A stretch of 64,000 nucleotides of DNA, taken from NCBI RefSeq assembly GCF_000271665.2, contig NZ_CP010978.1:3068501-3132500 (forward strand), given 5' to 3'. How positions within the stretch are numbered: position 1 is the stretch's first letter; every line of letters starts with the position of its first letter. The notes under the pieces were generated by a model. That model had not been told where the DNA came from and did no database searches. It saw nothing but the letters and a program-made list of their open reading frames with translations. The stretch comes from Pelosinus fermentans JBW45 (GTDB taxonomy: Bacteria > Bacillota > Negativicutes > DSM-13327). Made by a program: the position numbers and the translations under genes. Shown piece after piece: positions 45,238 to 54,925 of this stretch.

Positions 45238-47184
45238 ATGTTATTAACACGAGATTCTGTAGAATTACTCGCTCCCGTTGGCACATGGGATGTATTAGAA
45301 GCCGCGATTGAAGCCGGAGCAAATGCGGTTTATTTAGGCGGTAAACGCTTTAATATGCGTATGTTTAAAACAACTGCCAATTTTGATGATGCTACCCTTG
45401 GCAAAGCGATTGAATATGCCCACCGTCACAATGTCGCCTTACATGTCACTGTCAACAACCTAATTAGTGACCGTGAGCTTGATAATATGCGCTCCTACCT
45501 TAAACTCCTTGATGAATTAAAGCCAGATGCACTCATTGTACAAGATTTATCCATTTTACAATTGGCTCGTGAAATGAATCTGAACGTTCCCTTACATGCT
45601 TCAATTATGATGAATACTCATAACGAACATGCTGTACGTGCATTACAAGGCTATGGAATCAGCCGCGTAGTCGTAAACCGCGAAATGTCCTTATCCCAGC
45701 TTAGCTTACTAAAAGAACGTACTGGTATTGAAGTAGAGTATTTTATTCATGGTGATATGTGCATTTCCCATAGTGGTCAATGTGTACAATCAGGAGTTGT
45801 TTTTGGACAAAGTTCCAATCGGGGCCGCTGTCTAAAACCGTGCCGTTGGCCGTACCAATTAGTAGATGCAGCAACAGGTATTCCCATCGACGATCAGGCC
45901 CCTGGTCCTTACAAATTAGCCATGAAAGATATGTGCTTGTATATGAAACTGCCTGAACTGATCCAAGCAGGTGTATCCTCTTTCAAAATTGAAGGGCGCA
46001 TGCGTACTGCGGATTTTGTGAGTGGCATTGTTAAAACATACCGTAAAGCCATTGATTGTTATATTGCAGATCCAATGGGATACACACCTGATTTACAAGA
46101 TTGGGAAAACTTACAGAACACTCGCTCCCGAGACTTTTCCACGTGCTATGCCTTAGGCAATCCTGGAGCAACAGCTATTGGTTATAGTGGTAAACGTGAA
46201 CCACGTTTCTTCAGTCAGGCCGTACGAGAAGCGGATATGGCAACCCTTGCCAAACGATCACTTCCAAATCCAACAAACAAGCCCTTTGATCCTGCATTAA
46301 GTGTTCACGTTGCTGATCTAGCTTCCCTGATTGCCGCTTGCCAAAATGGTGCTAATACGATCTATATCGGTGGCGAAGTCGCAAAACCTGGTATTCCATG
46401 GACGCTCCAGACAATGGTACAAGCAGTAGAAGAAGCTGATAAATATGATGCAAAAGTTATTATTACGACACCTCGCATTACGATGGAACGAGAATGTGGT
46501 GAATTAGAACAATTTTTCAGTTCCCTTGCAAAAATAAATCCCTATGGCTTAATGGTCGGAAATTTAGGTGCCTTGACTTTGGCTCAGCAACATTCTACTC
46601 TTCCACTACAAGCTGAATTCTCTTTTAATGTCTTCAACCATGTGACAGCACAGTTGCTAAAAAATAACAATGTGAAAAAAGCCACGATTTCTCTCGAAGC
46701 TACTTATGAACAAATCATGCAATTGGTTGAGAATAGTCCCCTTCCTTTAGAATTCATTGTTCATGGTTCATTGCCAGCAATGATTACCGATCATTCCATA
46801 CCAGAAGCTGTACTTACTAACCAGTATCAAAGCGACTATGATCCGACACTGGATACAACTCGATACGCTTTGCTGGATACAGCAGGCCAGCAGCATCCTA
46901 TTATGGTAGATCAATATGGACGCAGCAACCTTCTCTTTGCTAAAGACTTGTGTTTATTACCCCATTTGCACTCCTTAAGGACTGTACAGAATTATCGCAT
47001 TGAAGGTCAATATTATACTCCGGAACTTGTTGGACTGGTTACAAAAATTTATCGTGAAGAACTTGATAAAATCGCCGCCGAGCAATCAACCTATCACTTC
47101 GATAGAAGCCAGCTAGAAAAAATTGCAGCAGCAAGTCCCAGAGAATTAGGTATCGGCACTTTCCGTTACCGCTTATCCAAGTAA
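45238..47184 (+). CDS. U32 family peptidase
   Basis: A 648-residue U32 protein. The N-terminal part has the family opening VELLAPVGTWDVLEAAIEAG and VYLGGKRFNMR, and the signature EYFIHGDMCISHSGQC with conserved cysteines, including the later CLKPCRWPY. The C-terminal 300 residues look like a second, diverged copy of the domain. Some U32 proteins modify tRNA or rRNA (TrhP and RlhA) with Fe-S clusters rather than act as proteases, so the peptidase label is uncertain. GGAGATG lies eight bases before the ATG. It follows the solute-binding gene by 36 bases. Confidence 0.85.
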   Translation: MLLTRDSVELLAPVGTWDVLEAAIEAGANAVYLGGKRFNMRMFKTTANFDDATLGKAIEYAHRHNVALHVTVNNLISDRELDNMRSYLKLLDELKPDALIVQDLSILQLAREMNLNVPLHASIMMNTHNEHAVRALQGYGISRVVVNREMSLSQLSLLKERTGIEVEYFIHGDMCISHSGQCVQSGVVFGQSSNRGRCLKPCRWPYQLVDAATGIPIDDQAPGPYKLAMKDMCLYMKLPELIQAGVSSFKIEGRMRTADFVSGIVKTYRKAIDCYIADPMGYTPDLQDWENLQNTRSRDFSTCYALGNPGATAIGYSGKREPRFFSQAVREADMATLAKRSLPNPTNKPFDPALSVHVADLASLIAACQNGANTIYIGGEVAKPGIPWTLQTMVQAVEEADKYDAKVIITTPRITMERECGELEQFFSSLAKINPYGLMVGNLGALTLAQQHSTLPLQAEFSFNVFNHVTAQLLKNNNVKKATISLEATYEQIMQLVENSPLPLEFIVHGSLPAMITDHSIPEAVLTNQYQSDYDPTLDTTRYALLDTAGQQHPIMVDQYGRSNLLFAKDLCLLPHLHSLRTVQNYRIEGQYYTPELVGLVTKIYREELDKIAAEQSTYHFDRSQLEKIAAASPRELGIGTFRYRLSK

Positions 47185-47229
47185 TTTAAAAATTCCTCGT
47201 CCTATAAAAAATCGAAAGGTGAGATTGTT

Positions 47230-48522
47230 TTGAATCACTATATTGGCCCTGAAGAAATTTTACGTAAAAAGCGGGAATATTTGATTCCCTGCGCATATCA
47301 CTTTTATAATCAACCTATGCAATTAGTCCGGGGTGAAATGCAATATTTATATGACTCCACCGGTAAAGAATATCTGGACTGTTTCGCTGGTGTATCCGTT
47401 GTTAACTGCGGTCACTGCAATCCCGAAATTACCAAAGCAATCTGTGATCAAGTAAACACATTGCAGCATACTTGTACGATTTACTTAACAGAAAACATTG
47501 TAAATCTAGCGGAACAATTAGCCCAGCTCACACCTGGAAGGTTACAGAAAACATTTTTTTGTTCTAGCGGCAGTGAAGCCAATGAAGGCGCTGCTTTGTT
47601 AGCGTCTTTATACACAGGGAGTTCTGAATTCATCAGTTTACGGCAAGGGCTGCATGGGCGTACTAAATTAGGAATGAGCCTCACTGGTCTTAGTATGTGG
47701 CGCACTGACAATACTCCTGTTGGCGGCATTAACTTCGCCCCTAATGCTTACTGCTACCGCTGTCCCTTAGATAAAAAATATCCTGAATGCGATCTAGCCT
47801 GTGCAAATGAGATTGAAACGATAATAAAAACAGCCACTTCCGGAAAAGTGGCTGCCATGTTTGTCGAACCGATTCAAGGCAATGGTGGTATGATTACTCC
47901 ACCATTAGATTATTTTAAACGCGTCAAATCAATTCTGGATGCCTATGGTATTTTATTAATCGTTGATGAAGTCCAAACTGGTTTTGGCCGTACAGGTACA
48001 TTATTTGCCATGGAACATTATGACGTAGAAGCGGATATCATGACAATGGCAAAGGCACTTGCCAATGGCACACCTGTTGGAGCCTTCACTGCCAGAGCCG
48101 AAATTGCAGATGTCTATACTCGTCCTGGAGCATCTACTTTAGGTGGAAATCCTGTAACAGCTGCTGCAAGTCTAGCGACGCTGCATTATCTTACCAAGCA
48201 TGATCTCCCTGGCAAAGCCGCTGTACTAGGCAAGATACTAAAGGACGGTCTTACTGTCCTACAGCAAAAACATCCTATTATCGGAGACATACGCGGTTTG
48301 GGACTTATGATTGGCGTGGAATTAGTATATAGCGATAAAACACCTGCAATTAAAGAAACTGATTTAATTTTGGAAGAAATGAAAGATCGTGGTATTTTAG
48401 TCGGTAAGAATGGCCCTAACCGTAATGTCCTGGCATTTCAGCCACCGCTGGTAATTACCGATGAAGATCTTCATCGGTTGCTAAATAACTTAGATGATGT
48501 ACTATCTTCTATAAAGATATAA
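47230..48522 (+). CDS. Class III aminotransferase (PLP)
   Basis: A 430-residue aminotransferase of the acetylornithine/4-aminobutyrate/alanine-glyoxylate class. It has the PLP-contact GSEANEGA, the DEVQTGFGRTG strand, the Schiff-base Lys in TMAKALANGTPVGAF, and TLGGNPVTAAA. A four-cysteine patch (CYRCPLDKKYPECDLAC) is found in several AGXT2-like and beta-alanine/GABA-type members. The start is TTG at 47230 with AAAGGTGAG upstream. Substrate unknown; its position after U32 suggests the same operon. Confidence 0.85.
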   Translation: MNHYIGPEEILRKKREYLIPCAYHFYNQPMQLVRGEMQYLYDSTGKEYLDCFAGVSVVNCGHCNPEITKAICDQVNTLQHTCTIYLTENIVNLAEQLAQLTPGRLQKTFFCSSGSEANEGAALLASLYTGSSEFISLRQGLHGRTKLGMSLTGLSMWRTDNTPVGGINFAPNAYCYRCPLDKKYPECDLACANEIETIIKTATSGKVAAMFVEPIQGNGGMITPPLDYFKRVKSILDAYGILLIVDEVQTGFGRTGTLFAMEHYDVEADIMTMAKALANGTPVGAFTARAEIADVYTRPGASTLGGNPVTAAASLATLHYLTKHDLPGKAAVLGKILKDGLTVLQQKHPIIGDIRGLGLMIGVELVYSDKTPAIKETDLILEEMKDRGILVGKNGPNRNVLAFQPPLVITDEDLHRLLNNLDDVLSSIKI

Positions 48523-48813
48523 CTATAATCCACGCATTAAGCGTTCCGGGCGTATCCGTTTATGGGTATGCTCTTCTTTTTTTAGCATAACTTGTAATTG
48601 TGACGGGCGTCGTTTAACTGCTTTTATTGTTCTTGCATGAGCAATAAACGCTACGATTGCTATCATTGCCCACAAGCCGACAAAGACCCGCCCCGCTGCT
48701 GATGCCATCAGTTCAGGTATAAAGAGGGAAAATAGCGTCAACATTGTCATTAACGCTAAAATGCTTATTAAAGATCCAAATTTACCTATCTTTTCTTTAA
48801 ACAAAGTTCTCAT
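48523..48813 (-). CDS. Small membrane protein of unknown function, 96 aa
   Basis: Two hydrophobic segments (SLISILALMTMLTLFSLFIP and VFVGLWAMIAIVAFIAHA) followed by a basic cytoplasmic tail. The ATG at 48813 has GGAG eight bases upstream. The stop codon immediately abuts that of the convergent aminotransferase gene. No family recognised. Confidence 0.55.
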   Translation of the reverse strand: MRTLFKEKIGKFGSLISILALMTMLTLFSLFIPELMASAAGRVFVGLWAMIAIVAFIAHARTIKAVKRRPSQLQVMLKKEEHTHKRIRPERLMRGL

Positions 48814-48979
48814 AACAGTCACTCCTTACTTAGTTCAATTTGCCTGTAAATAAGTGTGCTAGTTTAATTTATTCTAACTTACCATTAACTATTACCAAAA
48901 TCTCAGATTTTATGTACAAAATATATAACCAAATTCAATCCTGCCACAATGTAGCTAGTGAAAAAGATTAATTTTTTAA

Positions 48980-51022
48980 TTATTTTGAACGAACATCAAC
49001 CTTTGTATCGTAAAAGGTACTCGCTGCTCCACGATCTGTAAGCCGCTGGGATGTTAATGCATTCACTGAACTTTGTCCAGGGGTATTTTTGATCCAGAAG
49101 ATCCCTTCTGTCACAACAACTTCACCCGGAACTTCAGAGGCTATTTTTAGAATAAATACAACTTCGCCTCGTTCATTAAAAGCAATAACCTCCTGCCCAT
49201 TTTTAAATCCCTTCTTTTTAGCATCATCGGGATTCATCATTAAATACATCGCTTTTCTTTTTTCCAAAAGATCAGACCGTTCATTAAAGGAGGAGTTAAG
49301 TGAATATAAACCTGGAGCATTCATGAGCCAAAAAGGTGCATTATCACCATGAGATGGATTATACGTAGGGAGGGGATCTATTTCCCGCGGATTAAAAATT
49401 TCAATTTTTCCCGATGGAGTTTTAAATGATATTTTGTAATCAGGCGGCAGCGGCAATTCTGCTGCCATCCCCTCCTGCACCTTATTTATATCAATTTGTG
49501 CCAGCCATGGTTTAGGGGCGTCTAGCAACTGCTGAATGATTTCATCAGTTGTTTGCTCAAAAAAAGGTTCCTCAAATCCCATAGCACTTGCTAATAACCT
49601 GAAAACATCCCAATTGGCTTTTGCTTCTCCTACTGGTGGAATCACCGGATAGGCTCGTTGAACACAATAATGCCCATAAGAGCGATAGATATCGGAGTGC
49701 TCTAAAGAACTGGTAGCTGGCAGCACCAGATCCGCATAACGAGCTGTATCGGTCATGAAACGTTCATGAACAATTGTAAACAGATCTTCCCGCAAAAGCC
49801 CTTTCACTACAGCATTCTGATCTGGTGCAACAATAGCAGGATTTGAATGATATACATACATACTCATAATAGGAGGATTTTCTATCTGCTGCAAAGCATG
49901 ACCTAGTTGATTCATATTTACAATTCGGGTGGGTTCTTGCATAAAGTCCTCCCGGGTTATCGAATCCATAGCAAAAGCACTTCCTGTACCAATACTTGCT
50001 AATAGCCCGCCCCCCACTTTTGCCCAAGCTCCCACAAGAGCCGGGAGACATGTGATGGCACGGACTGTCATTGCGCCATTACCATATCGCGATAAGCCAC
50101 TGCCCATAACTATAAAAGGAGCCCGTGCCTCTCCATATAGGATCGCAATCTCCTCAATACTAGCAGCATCAATTCCGGTAATTTTACTTACTACATCTAA
50201 TGAATATTCAGGTAAAGATTCTTTTTCGAAGGCTTCAAATCCTTGTACATGCCTGGCAACAAACTCTTCATCTATTAACTTTTTGTCAACTAAGACACTC
50301 ATCATACCCAAAGCCAAGGCACCATCACTGCCAGGTCGTACCATTATTACCTTATCAGCAAATTGAGCCGCTGATGATTGATAGGTCTCAATCAGCCAAA
50401 CCACTGCTCCTGCCTTTTTAGCCTCCCGTATCTGATACAGCAAATGAATATTCGTCGCTAGAATATTCGTCCCCCAAAGAATAATTAAATCACTTGCTGA
50501 CACTTCTTGAGGATGAGGCGCTAAACTCGAACCCATAACTGCCGACCAACCATATCCCTTAGCTGAAGAACAAATTGTCCGTTCTAAACGAGCTGCCCCT
50601 AAACGATGAAAAAAAGCCTCACCAATATTACGCTGCACCATGCCCATTGTTCCCGCATAGGAGTAAGGCAATATCGCCTGTGCGCCATACTCAGCAATAA
50701 TCCCTTGCCAGCGTTCTTTAATATGAAAGATTGCCTCCTCCCAGGAAATCTCTTTAAATTCTCCTGCACCTTTTGGTCCAGTCCGTAATAAAGGTTTCGT
50801 TAACCGCTCTGGGGAATGCACTGTTTTCTCATAATGATTCATTTTAGAACATAAAGTTCCTCTCGTATGAGGATGTTCTGGATCTCCTGTAACTCTTACG
50901 GCTTTCCCCTCCACAGTTTCCACCATAAGTCCGCAGGTATCAGGACAATCATAGGGACAAACCGATCGCTTTACTTCGATTTTAGGATTCACCACGTAAC
51001 CTCCTATTGAACTTTTAATCAT
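48980..51022 (-). CDS. Molybdopterin oxidoreductase, cytoplasmic (DMSO reductase family)
   Basis: A 680-residue molybdenum enzyme with a 4Fe-4S motif at the N-terminus (CPYDCPDTC, and later TLCSKMNHY), the Mo-cofactor domain (WEEAIFHIKERW, LIILWGTNILATNIH), and a C-terminal molybdopterin-dinucleotide-binding domain (SGKIEIFNPREIDPLPTY). There is no Tat or Sec signal, so it is cytoplasmic; substrate and partner unknown. The start chosen is ATG at 51022, with AAGGAG six bases upstream overlapping the stop of the previous gene; a GTG at 50992 with AGGAGG seven bases upstream is a real alternative. It ends a five-gene molybdenum-cofactor operon. Confidence 0.85.
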   Translation of the reverse strand: MIKSSIGGYVVNPKIEVKRSVCPYDCPDTCGLMVETVEGKAVRVTGDPEHPHTRGTLCSKMNHYEKTVHSPERLTKPLLRTGPKGAGEFKEISWEEAIFHIKERWQGIIAEYGAQAILPYSYAGTMGMVQRNIGEAFFHRLGAARLERTICSSAKGYGWSAVMGSSLAPHPQEVSASDLIILWGTNILATNIHLLYQIREAKKAGAVVWLIETYQSSAAQFADKVIMVRPGSDGALALGMMSVLVDKKLIDEEFVARHVQGFEAFEKESLPEYSLDVVSKITGIDAASIEEIAILYGEARAPFIVMGSGLSRYGNGAMTVRAITCLPALVGAWAKVGGGLLASIGTGSAFAMDSITREDFMQEPTRIVNMNQLGHALQQIENPPIMSMYVYHSNPAIVAPDQNAVVKGLLREDLFTIVHERFMTDTARYADLVLPATSSLEHSDIYRSYGHYCVQRAYPVIPPVGEAKANWDVFRLLASAMGFEEPFFEQTTDEIIQQLLDAPKPWLAQIDINKVQEGMAAELPLPPDYKISFKTPSGKIEIFNPREIDPLPTYNPSHGDNAPFWLMNAPGLYSLNSSFNERSDLLEKRKAMYLMMNPDDAKKKGFKNGQEVIAFNERGEVVFILKIASEVPGEVVVTEGIFWIKNTPGQSSVNALTSQRLTDRGAASTFYDTKVDVRSK

Positions 51023-51032
51023 CCATTTCTCC

Positions 51033-51980
51033 TTACTTACAGCCTTTTTCTGCTCCACACTCACCACCCGTACCGCGGAGAATCTCAAGAGCATGAGGCA
51101 GTACAGGTAAAATAATTTCCAAGCATTCCCGCACTGCTTTAGGACTACCCGGCAAATTTACAATCAAACATTTGCCGCGAATACCTGCTACTGCTCGGCT
51201 TAACATCGCTCTTGGAGATATCGCAGCGCTCTCTCGCCTCATGGCTTCTGGTAAACCAGGAACAGCCCTTTCAATAACACGCAATGTAGCTTCAGGGGTT
51301 ACGTCCCTTGGTGAAAATCCAGTCCCTCCTGTGGTAAGCAAAAGCCCCACACCAAGTTGATCTACCATTTCTGTCATGGCCTCTACTAATACATCCTGGT
51401 CATCAGGCAGTATACGATAGTCAATCACCTGCCCTTTTATATTCGGCACAAGTTTCTCAATTTCTTTGGCACTGGTATCTTCTCTTTCTCCAATTGCCCC
51501 CTTGTCACTGGCCGTAATAATGCCTACTGGTATACCGTGCCAAACTTCAATCCCATCCTCTGCTTTAACCCTTCCGCCAACTAGTACTCGGGTAAAAATG
51601 CCTTCTTTCGGCATAACGCACTGACCAACCTGCTTGAAAATTTCGCAATGATGATGACAACTCTTGCCGATTTGAGTTACTTCCAGTAAGGTTTCTCCTG
51701 CCTTCAAATAGGTTCCAACAGGTAGTTTGAAAAGCTCTAACCCTTCCGTCGTGAGATTTTCAGCAAAGTCTCCCGGAACGAGTTCCAAACCTTTTTTTCT
51801 GCCGATTTCCTTCATTTTTTCAATACTATCTACACTAAGCAAGCTGATCTGGCGATGCCATTTTCCTGCGTGAGCATCGCCTTCCATCCCCCAATTTGCT
51901 CTCAACTTAGCCTCACCTATATTTTCTTTGCGAACCCCTTTTTCCCTGCTGATACAAACAGCAGCTATTTTTGCAGGCAT
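51033..51980 (-). CDS. MOSC domain-MogA/MoaB fusion protein
   Basis: A 315-residue fusion of two cofactor-handling domains. Residues 1-148 form a MOSC domain (ISLLSVDSIEKMKE; GDFAENLTTEGL; IGKSCHHHCEIF), typical of proteins that bind or sulfurate molybdopterin. Residues 150-300 form a MogA/MoaB molybdopterin adenylyltransferase-like domain (VGIITASDKGA; LLTTGGTGFSPRDVTPEAT; LIVNLPGSPKAV). A cysteine-rich tail (GTGGECGAEKGCK) follows. Its role in Mo-cofactor maturation is strongly supported by moaA, mobB, moaC and the oxidoreductase around it. It overlaps moaC by 16 bases. Confidence 0.9.
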   Translation of the reverse strand: MPAKIAAVCISREKGVRKENIGEAKLRANWGMEGDAHAGKWHRQISLLSVDSIEKMKEIGRKKGLELVPGDFAENLTTEGLELFKLPVGTYLKAGETLLEVTQIGKSCHHHCEIFKQVGQCVMPKEGIFTRVLVGGRVKAEDGIEVWHGIPVGIITASDKGAIGEREDTSAKEIEKLVPNIKGQVIDYRILPDDQDVLVEAMTEMVDQLGVGLLLTTGGTGFSPRDVTPEATLRVIERAVPGLPEAMRRESAAISPRAMLSRAVAGIRGKCLIVNLPGSPKAVRECLEIILPVLPHALEILRGTGGECGAEKGCK

Positions 51981-52456
51981 GAATCATCCTTCCTTTCAAA
52001 CAGGCCGCTCTTACCGCCTTCTTTTTTCATTAAGCAAATGTTTGCTATTACCATAGAACGATCAATTGCCTTACACATATCATATACTGTCAGAGCTGCA
52101 ACGCTAACGGCGGTCATGGCCTCCATCTCTACGCCTGTTTGCCCGCTTACCCTGACAGCAGCTTCTATCATGATTGATCGCTGCTCCCTGGTAAAATGGA
52201 TCTCAACTGAACTAATTAATAGAGGATGGCAAAGAGGTATGAGATGCTGTGTCTGCTTTGCAGCCATGATACCTGCCAAACGTGCTACTTCTAACACATT
52301 GCCTTTGGCAATTTGACTGTCATATATTTTCTCTAGTGTTTCTTTTTCCATAAAAATTTGTCCACGAGCTACTGCTTGTCTTTGCGTTATATGTTTACCA
52401 CTGACATCTACCATGTGGCTTTCGCCCTGGGCGTTAAAATGAGTAAATTCTGCCAT
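51965..52456 (-). CDS. moaC: Cyclic pyranopterin monophosphate synthase
   Basis: With MoaA it converts GTP to cyclic pyranopterin monophosphate, the first step of Mo-cofactor synthesis. The 163-residue protein has the family motifs MVDVSGKHITQRQAVARG, LIPLCHPL, and VSGQTGVEMEAMTAV with the catalytic lysine in MCKAIDRSM. The ATG at 52456 was chosen; GGAGG is rather far (14 bases), and an in-frame TTG four codons upstream is too near, so the start is slightly uncertain. The C-terminus overlaps the MOSC fusion gene. Confidence 0.94.
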   Translation of the reverse strand: MAEFTHFNAQGESHMVDVSGKHITQRQAVARGQIFMEKETLEKIYDSQIAKGNVLEVARLAGIMAAKQTQHLIPLCHPLLISSVEIHFTREQRSIMIEAAVRVSGQTGVEMEAMTAVSVAALTVYDMCKAIDRSMVIANICLMKKEGGKSGLFERKDDSCLQK

Positions 52457-52556
52457 AATTTTGCACAAATCCTCCCTTTATAAATGAATGATGAAGATAT
52501 TAAACTCACCTTCACAGCTGCGACACCGCAGCGTCTCTCTTCTAGCAATTTGCCAG

Positions 52557-53045
52557 CTATACTTTTGATAACCGAATTCTATTTTCTAAAAAATCAGCAA
52601 CCTCTTTAACCTCTTCCAGCTTAAAATAAGGGACACCAGTATAAATTTGCTGATCTGCAACTAAGGCGATTCGATTCTTTTTTAGGCCAATATATTCTTT
52701 TCCCTGCCGATGTACCTCAATTTGTGGTTTTTCTTCTTGTTTAAAACCCTCTGTCAAAATTAAATCCACATTGTTAATCCCTTGAATGATATCATCCAGC
52801 GCAAGTGGCTGGGTAAGGGTCTGCACGATTGCGACTTGATGCGCAGAGGCAATGCATACAACATCAGCACCAGCTTGGCGGTGCTTCCATGTATCCGTCC
52901 CAGCATGATCTATTTCAAAATCATGACCATCATGTTTAATCACTGCAATACGATAACCACGATTTTTCAACTCACGAATAACCTTTGTCAAAAGCGTCGT
53001 TTTACCGCTATTGGAATAACCTACAAAGGAGACAAGGGGTATCAT
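52557..53045 (-). CDS. mobB: Molybdopterin-guanine dinucleotide biosynthesis adaptor protein
   Basis: A 162-residue P-loop GTP-binding protein that assists MobA in attaching GMP to molybdopterin. It has Walker A VGYSNSGKTTLL, the family motif AVIKHDGHDFEIDHAGTDT and DLILTEGFKQEEKPQIEVHR. ATG at 53045 with GAAGGAAA six bases upstream. No mobA is in the window. It lies 33 bases after moaA. Confidence 0.92.
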   Translation of the reverse strand: MIPLVSFVGYSNSGKTTLLTKVIRELKNRGYRIAVIKHDGHDFEIDHAGTDTWKHRQAGADVVCIASAHQVAIVQTLTQPLALDDIIQGINNVDLILTEGFKQEEKPQIEVHRQGKEYIGLKKNRIALVADQQIYTGVPYFKLEEVKEVADFLENRIRLSKV

Positions 53046-53078
53046 AGTCGCTTTCCTTCTTTCCACTATTACTTTAAA

Positions 53079-54050
53079 TTAGCCACCAATACGATGCATA
53101 CCTCTTTCACTTTTTCCCCCATTCCTCAAGTTACATTCCTTGGGTTTATTCCAGATCACTTGTTTTATCGTATCCAAGAGCTTCTGATCAGAAATTCCTG
53201 CACGCAGTCTTTCACGCAAGGAATATTCCTGGTTCGATAACAGACAAGGTTTAAGATTGCCATCAGGAGTAAGACGAATTCGATTGCAAGAACTGCAGAA
53301 ATGTTGAGAAATAGGAGTAATAAAACCAATTGAGCCCTGTGCCTGAGGGAAGCGATATATTTGAGCCGGTGAGTGATTACTCATTTCAGGAATCAGTTTA
53401 CCAAAGCCAGCTTTTAAAAGTTGCTGCTTCATTTTATCTGCTGCAAATAAATATTTTCGTTCCAAGGCAAAGGGCATATATTCAATAAATCGAACCTGAT
53501 AGGGATTATTTATAGCCAAGTTCGCAAAATCAGCAATTTCATCTGAATTTATGCCGTTCATAACTACCATATTTAACTTAATCGGTGTTAGACCGATTTC
53601 TTGCGCCGTTTTTATTCCTGCTAATACCCGATACAATGCATCATGTCCTGTTATCTGTTTAAATCGCTCAGGATCTAATGTATCAAGACTCACATTGATA
53701 CGTTTCACCCCAGCTTCCTTTAAAAGAGAAGCATATTCTTCCAGCATACTACCATTCGTTGTTACAGCCACTTCTTTGATCCCAGGAATAGCTGTTACCT
53801 TATGTAAAAAGCCAACAATCCCTTTACGTACCAAAGGCTCACCACCAGTAATACGTACTTTATCAACCCCTAAGCTGGCAAAGGCAGTAATAATGCGCAA
53901 GATTTCTTCATACTGTAAAATATCATTATGCTCCATCCATTTTACACCTTCTGAAGGCATACAGTATTGGCATCGAAAATTGCACCTATCTGTTACTGCT
54001 ACTCGCAGGTAATGAATGTGCCTTCCCACACTGTCATATAAACCATTCAT
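53079..54050 (-). CDS. moaA: GTP 3',8-cyclase
   Basis: A radical SAM enzyme that rearranges GTP in the first step of Mo-cofactor synthesis. The 323-residue protein has the SAM-cluster motif CNFRCQYCMP, the SAM-contact TGGEPLVRKG, the C-terminal 4Fe-4S motif CSSCNRIRLTPDG...KPCL, and the double glycine terminus (HRIGG) needed for activity in the family. The ATG at 54050 has AGGAGG eight bases upstream. It opens the Moco operon, separated from nreC by 215 bases that probably hold a promoter not resolved by eye. Confidence 0.96.
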   Translation of the reverse strand: MNGLYDSVGRHIHYLRVAVTDRCNFRCQYCMPSEGVKWMEHNDILQYEEILRIITAFASLGVDKVRITGGEPLVRKGIVGFLHKVTAIPGIKEVAVTTNGSMLEEYASLLKEAGVKRINVSLDTLDPERFKQITGHDALYRVLAGIKTAQEIGLTPIKLNMVVMNGINSDEIADFANLAINNPYQVRFIEYMPFALERKYLFAADKMKQQLLKAGFGKLIPEMSNHSPAQIYRFPQAQGSIGFITPISQHFCSSCNRIRLTPDGNLKPCLLSNQEYSLRERLRAGISDQKLLDTIKQVIWNKPKECNLRNGGKSERGMHRIGG

Positions 54051-54265
54051 CCTGCAACCTCCTGTCTTATTTTTATTACAAAATACTATGGTATTTATCC
54101 GATGACCAATTCGCTATAAGACTCCCCCTCTTCCAAAAGATAGTTCGTGTGCGATTAATTCCGGAGGATAAGTACAACAAATCGGTCATTTGGTGTTAAC
54201 TCCATCTAAATCAAGTCTTTTTGCAACAATTCTAAATGAAGATTACTCTCATACTGTTGATAGTA

Positions 54266-54925
54266 TTAGCCTTCCAAATCTAATAATCCTTTTTTCATTG
54301 CATATCTAACCATTTCCGGTCTAGTTTTTAAATCAAGTTTTTCCATAATTCTAGCCTTGTAAGCTTCAACAGTCTTAACAGAAAGACAAAGTTGCTCAGC
54401 AATGTCTTTATTAGCATACCCCATAGCCACCAAGCGCAATGTTTGTTTCTCTCGTTCTGTTAGTAATTGCAATGACTCAAATTCTTCGCTTTTATTTCCC
54501 TGACGTAAAAATCTTTCAATTAAAGTTTTAGCAGCAGATGGATATAAATAAGATTCCCCTTGGTGAACTGTGCGAATGGCTTTGAGTAAATCAAAGTCAG
54601 GAGCAGTTTTTACAATATATCCCACTGCCCCTGCCTTTAAAGACTGAAATAGATATTCTTCATCATCGTGCATGGTTAGAATCAGCACTCGAATCTCTGG
54701 TAGTAATTCCTTTAATCTAGCAGTAGCAATCAGACCATTCTCACCTGGAGGCATGCTCAAATCCATAAGTACCACCTGAGGAAGAAGTTTTACCCCTAAT
54801 TCTACCGCTTCTCTTCCATCAGCAGCCACCCCTACCACTTGCATATCTTGCTGGGAATTAATTAACATAGCTAATCCCGAACGGACAACAGCGTGATCAT
54901 CAGCTATTAGAACACTAATGGTCAT
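54266..54925 (-). CDS. nreC: NarL/LuxR-family response regulator (NreC-like)
   Basis: A 219-residue response regulator with a receiver domain (acid pair D9-D10, phospho-Asp D55, conserved K in YIVKTAP) and a C-terminal LuxR helix-turn-helix (LTEREKQTLRLVAMGYANKDIAEQL...). In staphylococci NreC activates narGHJI and nitrite reductase genes under anaerobic, nitrate-rich conditions. The gene overlaps the kinase gene by 11 bases, so the pair is translationally coupled. The specific NreC name relies on the kinase and GAF neighbours. Confidence 0.88.
   Translation of the reverse strand: MTISVLIADDHAVVRSGLAMLINSQQDMQVVGVAADGREAVELGVKLLPQVVLMDLSMPPGENGLIATARLKELLPEIRVLILTMHDDEEYLFQSLKAGAVGYIVKTAPDFDLLKAIRTVHQGESYLYPSAAKTLIERFLRQGNKSEEFESLQLLTEREKQTLRLVAMGYANKDIAEQLCLSVKTVEAYKARIMEKLDLKTRPEMVRYAMKKGLLDLEG

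Noticed and set aside
54051-54265. Molybdenum-cofactor riboswitch before moaA
   Set aside because: I could not trace the conserved helices by eye. A covariance-model search would settle it; I do not claim one.
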